From assembly GCA_938022345.1 (NCBI GenBank), contig CALIEP010000203.1, forward strand, positions 1 through 9,865: 9,865 nt of DNA, written 5' to 3'. The notes beneath the pieces are model-generated. The model had not been told where the DNA came from and ran no database searches. It saw only the letters and a list, made by a program, of their open reading frames with translations. Positions 7,387-9,865 of the stretch are shown here, in pieces (within the stretch, counting starts at the first letter, position 1; each line of letters begins with the position of its first letter). Position numbers and translations under genes: made by a program. The DNA comes from an uncultured Actinomyces sp. GTDB lineage: Bacteria; Actinomycetota; Actinomycetes; Actinomycetales; Actinomycetaceae.

Positions 7387-8641
7387 TTTCCTCAAGCTAT
7401 TTCCACTTCTGCGCGTATGGATTCTGCCGATCGCTGCAGTCTTGATCCTTGCAGCCGTTGCTTGGGTGTGGTTTTTTGTCATGAAGCCGCTTTCCCTCAA
7501 GGTGCGGTTTGTCAGCGCTTGTGGCGGTGTCATCGTTCTTGTCATTGTCCATCACCTTGTCGAAAGGGTCTGGCATCCGGTTGCCGAGGGATTGGGGCGC
7601 GTGACATGGCTGTGGGCGGCTCCAGCCCTTATTGCTACGGTGATGATTCTCGTCGCTCTCTTTCGTCGCCGTCACTGGATTCGTCGTTTTCTTGCCGGGC
7701 TGTGCGCGTGGATGCTCATGGCGATTGGAGCTGCACTGGGGATTAACTATCATTTCGAGGCCTATCCCACCATGGCGGAAGTCGTTGGTGGGGGAGTACA
7801 GACAATTTCTTGGGATGAACTAAAAACACCTGATGATGCTGCCACTCTGGCGCGCAGCGCAGAGGGGGTGTTTGTCCGTGTCGACATTCCCGCCTCGGAT
7901 GCCTCCTTTACCCCTCGGCAAGCCATTGTTTATCTTCCACCGTCATATTTCAAAGATCCCAGTGCACAGCTTCCGGTCATTGTGCTGATGTCTGGCCAGC
8001 CCGGTACGCCACAAGACTGGCTTGTTTTGGGGAGACTTCCCCAGACGATGGATCAATTCGCAGCGCAGCATGATGGACGGGCCCCAATTATTGCTGTTGT
8101 TGATGTGTACGGCAGCCAAACAGCAAATCCTCTGTGCTCCGACACCTCCCATGGGAAAGTTGCGACCTATGTACAAAAGGATGTCCCGAGCTGGCTGCGC
8201 GCTAATTTCCCCGTCTCTTCTGATCCGGGACAATGGGCCATTGCTGGTCTTTCATCGGGTGGAACCTGCGCGCTTCAAGTCGTGACCCGTGCTCCCGATT
8301 TGTACCGCAGTTTCCTTGACATGTCAGGTGAAGCGCATCCGCAACTCGGTAATGAAGAGCGAACGATTGCGGACGGATTTGACGGCTCTCGGCAGCTCTA
8401 TGAAGCGAATGATCCCGTGCATCTGATGAGTCACAATCGCTATGGGGAAAGCGCGGGTATCATCTCGTGGGGAGAGTCTGATACCGCCTTTAAAGAAGGT
8501 CTCATTGAGGTTGATCATGTCGCGGAGAAATCGGGAATGCGCATTGAGACGCGAACCTATCCGGGTGGGCACTCCTGGAAGGTGTGGAGCGCGGCCTTTG
8601 AAGACGGATTGCCGTGGCTCGCACAGCGTTTCGGGCTGTAG
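7379..8641 (+). CDS. Membrane-anchored alpha/beta-hydrolase esterase, partner of the lipid synthase
   Basis: The 420-residue product has four predicted membrane helices (about 14-34, 42-60, 77-95 and 103-121) and a C-terminal esterase D/antigen-85-like alpha/beta-hydrolase domain (about 160-420). The nucleophile is Ser292 in GLSSGG (290-295); the catalytic His is probably His398 in YPGGHSW; the acid could be Asp368 in WGESD. Strongly basic residues between helices 3 and 4 (FRRRHWIRR) suggest that this loop is inside and that the hydrolase domain faces outside. In Corynebacterium glutamicum, as I recall, a putative esterase next to an aminoacyl-lipid synthase works with it in forming alanyl-phosphatidylglycerol, and this pair fits. 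I chose the GTG at 7379, which overlaps the synthase stop by eight bases. An in-frame GTG at 7337 would add 14 residues and a 50-base overlap. The substrate is inferred from context. Confidence 0.82.
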   Translation: MISFLKLFPLLRVWILPIAAVLILAAVAWVWFFVMKPLSLKVRFVSACGGVIVLVIVHHLVERVWHPVAEGLGRVTWLWAAPALIATVMILVALFRRRHWIRRFLAGLCAWMLMAIGAALGINYHFEAYPTMAEVVGGGVQTISWDELKTPDDAATLARSAEGVFVRVDIPASDASFTPRQAIVYLPPSYFKDPSAQLPVIVLMSGQPGTPQDWLVLGRLPQTMDQFAAQHDGRAPIIAVVDVYGSQTANPLCSDTSHGKVATYVQKDVPSWLRANFPVSSDPGQWAIAGLSSGGTCALQVVTRAPDLYRSFLDMSGEAHPQLGNEERTIADGFDGSRQLYEANDPVHLMSHNRYGESAGIISWGESDTAFKEGLIEVDHVAEKSGMRIETRTYPGGHSWKVWSAAFEDGLPWLAQRFGL

Positions 8642-8660
8642 GAACCACGGCAATTAGAAA

Positions 8661-8710
8661 GAGATTCTTCGCCTAGCTCGGGGGCAACGGGGCGTATCAG
8701 TGAAGATCTC
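8661..8710. terminator. Imperfect inverted repeat between convergent esterase and mutarotase
   Basis: GAGATTCTTC (8661-8670) pairs with GAAGATCTC (8702-8710), giving nine base pairs with one bulged T around a 31-base, G-rich loop. It fills most of the 71 bases between the two convergent genes. No U tract follows on either strand, so intrinsic termination is doubtful. Confidence 0.2.
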
Positions 8711-8712
8711 GC

Positions 8713-9552
8713 CTATGTGAGTTCTTCCACCTTGATCGTCAAGGACATCCAGTGAGATTGTCCCGGGCGAAGGAGTAGTGCATTGCGACGGACGTTGCCT
8801 ACTTCGACGCAGACGAAGTGTTTCCAGTCCTCGTGGTGCATGTCCGCTGCTTTAGATTCGGCAGGATTCCAGACGATTGTCGATGCAGAGTGTTCTTTTT
8901 CAACGATGATCCGTCGTTTGAAACCAGGATCTTCAATGATTGATCCATTGCTTGTATCGAAGATCGAATCGACACGACCGTTCGTGAAGCTCATCGGACC
9001 TTCGTGAATACCTTGTGCGTCGCGGACAGTATCCAGTTCGTTTGCTCCTTCGAGGCCGTGAATGCAAATCTCACGTACATCGGAAACATTGAAATAGGAG
9101 TGCAAGGCCTCATCGACGTAGAAGGCTTCGTCATCAGTGTTCTTCATCGAAAGCACCAGGTGAAGTTCCGCCCCGAAAGTGACCTCAAGTTTCGACGTGA
9201 AACGATGGGGGAATTTTGCCATCTCAGCGTTTGTGGATGGTTTGTAAACGAATTCAAGAAGTGCATGGGAATCGCTACGTTCAATCAGTTCCCATGTTGC
9301 ATTTCTTAAGAATCCATGGTTTTGCGCTTCGGATCCGGGTGCAGCAAAGGAAGCTGTTGCAACACCAAACCACGGTGCACAAATCGGAATTCCTCCCCGT
9401 GCGGGCGTCGATGCCCAGGGCAGAGAACGTTCGGAGAGCCAGAGGACAGGCTCGGTGCCAGAAGGTTGCCATGTAAGGACCTGGGCACCTGAATCTGAAA
9501 AGCTCGCATCACAGCAGTCATTGCTGGCGCGATAGACGCGTCGGTTTGTCAT
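8713..9552 (-). CDS. D-hexose-6-phosphate mutarotase (aldose 1-epimerase family, YeaD type)
   Basis: This family interconverts the alpha and beta anomers of hexoses or hexose 6-phosphates in the cytoplasm. The product (279 residues) has the YeaD-type order: LTWQPSGTEPVLWLSE (26-41), the hallmark RGGIPICAPWFG (52-63), HGF (79-81) with a likely catalytic His, ALHSYFNV (149-156) with the second His, and NPAESKAADM (229-238) followed by FVCVEVGNV (246-254) with the probable catalytic Glu250. The YeaD-like signature favours a phosphorylated hexose over galactose as substrate, which is a family-based inference. The start is unsure: the ATG at 9552 has no ribosome binding site but fits a leaderless transcript, while an in-frame TTG at 9600 has GAGGA upstream and would add 16 Cys/Arg-rich residues that do not look like part of the family. 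It stands alone, divergent from typA. Confidence 0.88.
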   Translation of the reverse strand: MTNRRVYRASNDCCDASFSDSGAQVLTWQPSGTEPVLWLSERSLPWASTPARGGIPICAPWFGVATASFAAPGSEAQNHGFLRNATWELIERSDSHALLEFVYKPSTNAEMAKFPHRFTSKLEVTFGAELHLVLSMKNTDDEAFYVDEALHSYFNVSDVREICIHGLEGANELDTVRDAQGIHEGPMSFTNGRVDSIFDTSNGSIIEDPGFKRRIIVEKEHSASTIVWNPAESKAADMHHEDWKHFVCVEVGNVRRNALLLRPGQSHWMSLTIKVEELT

Positions 9553-9558
9553 TGGACA

Positions 9559-9564
9559 AGGATA
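9559..9564 (-). promoter_or_regulatory. Possible -10 box for leaderless mutarotase transcript
   Basis: On the minus strand TATCCT ends six bases before the ATG at 9552, which would place the transcription start at or next to the A of the ATG. Leaderless transcripts are common in actinobacteria. No good -35 is seen, so support is limited. Confidence 0.25.
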
Positions 9565-9664
9565 GCGCGAGTAACGCCTCACACATAGCCCTCCGAACAA
9601 GGGACTTCCTCAAAAACGGCGATAAGCTAGCTGTGATACGCGTCGAGAATGTATAGGGAGCTTT

Positions 9665-9865
9665 ATGACCATCCGCGAAGATCTACGAAATGTCGCGATT
9701 GTTGCACACGTTGACCACGGCAAGACCACCTTGGTTGATGCGATGTTGTGGCAGTCGGGTGCTTTCAATGAGCGCGATACGGTTGAGAAGACCGGAGAAC
9801 GCGTGATGGATTAAGGCTATCTTGAACGCGAAAAGGGCATTTCGATTCTCGCCAAGAACACTGCG
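9665..9865 (+). pseudogene. typA: TypA/BipA ribosome-associated GTPase, 5' end, with in-frame TAA at codon 50
   Basis: TypA/BipA is an EF-G-like translational GTPase that binds the ribosome and aids ribosome assembly and stress growth. The visible 67 codons match the start of its G domain: NVAIVAHVDHGKTTLVDAML (residues 9-28) holds the P-loop, and GERVMD then LEREKGISILAKNTA cover switch I. Codon 50, normally Ser or Thr in MDSGDLERE, is TAA (9812-9814). The frame resumes unchanged, so this is a substitution and not a frameshift. Two more changes follow: Tyr52 for a conserved Asp and Ser60 for the Mg-coordinating Thr. The ATG at 9665 has AGGGAG at 9655-9660. The rest of the ~630-residue gene lies beyond the window. 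It may be a true nonsense mutation, a pseudogene copy, or sequencing or assembly error. I label it pseudogene only because the frame as given cannot make the protein. Confidence 0.85.

Noticed and set aside
9518..9586. 22-codon minus-strand mini-ORF with GGAGGG just before its ATG, overlapping the mutarotase start out of frame
   Set aside because: The spacing from GGAGGG to the ATG is too short, the peptide is unremarkable, and such a frame is easily due to chance. It could be a leader peptide only if conserved.

Overview
The window looks like chromosomal core sequence from a mid-GC actinobacterium, most likely in or near the Actinomycetaceae. The basis is the comEA-comEC-holA order, which mycobacteria and other actinobacteria share, the ComEC without a nuclease domain, the GTG starts, the 4- and 8-base stop/start overlaps, and the protein sequences. 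The genus is an inference; no rRNA, tRNA, IS element, phage gene or CRISPR array was seen.

Layout. (1) Bases 1-503, minus strand: 5' part of proC (proline synthesis), cut by the window edge. (2) Bases 504-638: a divergent intergenic region with a candidate promoter, a small dyad, one perfect DnaA box and one near match. (3) Bases 639-4015, plus strand: comEA, comEC and holA, i.e. two DNA-uptake proteins followed by the clamp-loader delta subunit. (4) Bases 4049-4630, minus strand: a small PlsC-type lipid acyltransferase, convergent with holA. (5) Bases 4822-8641, plus strand: a two-gene unit made of an 854-residue multi-pass membrane protein with a C-terminal aminoacyl-lipid synthase (DUF2156) domain and, overlapping it by 8 bases, a four-helix membrane-anchored esterase. 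(6) Bases 8713-9552, minus strand: a GalM/YeaD-type hexose-6-phosphate mutarotase. (7) Bases 9665-9865, plus strand: the start of typA/bipA, broken by an in-frame TAA at codon 50.

How the genes fit together. ComEA binds DNA outside the membrane and ComEC forms the channel; HolA loads the sliding clamp. The synthase/esterase pair matches the actinobacterial tRNA-dependent lipid alanylation pathway, in which a synthase and an adjacent esterase modify diacylglycerol and phosphatidylglycerol. The neighbouring acyltransferase also acts on lipids but is transcribed the other way. The mutarotase and typA appear unrelated housekeeping genes.

The two items most worth a second look are the broken typA start, with further changes at conserved positions just after the stop, and the synthase/esterase pair, whose synthase has a rhomboid-like membrane part lacking the catalytic histidine. 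No gene-free stretch exceeds 300 bases; the longest are about 190 bases (4631-4821), 135 bases (504-638) and 112 bases (9553-9664).
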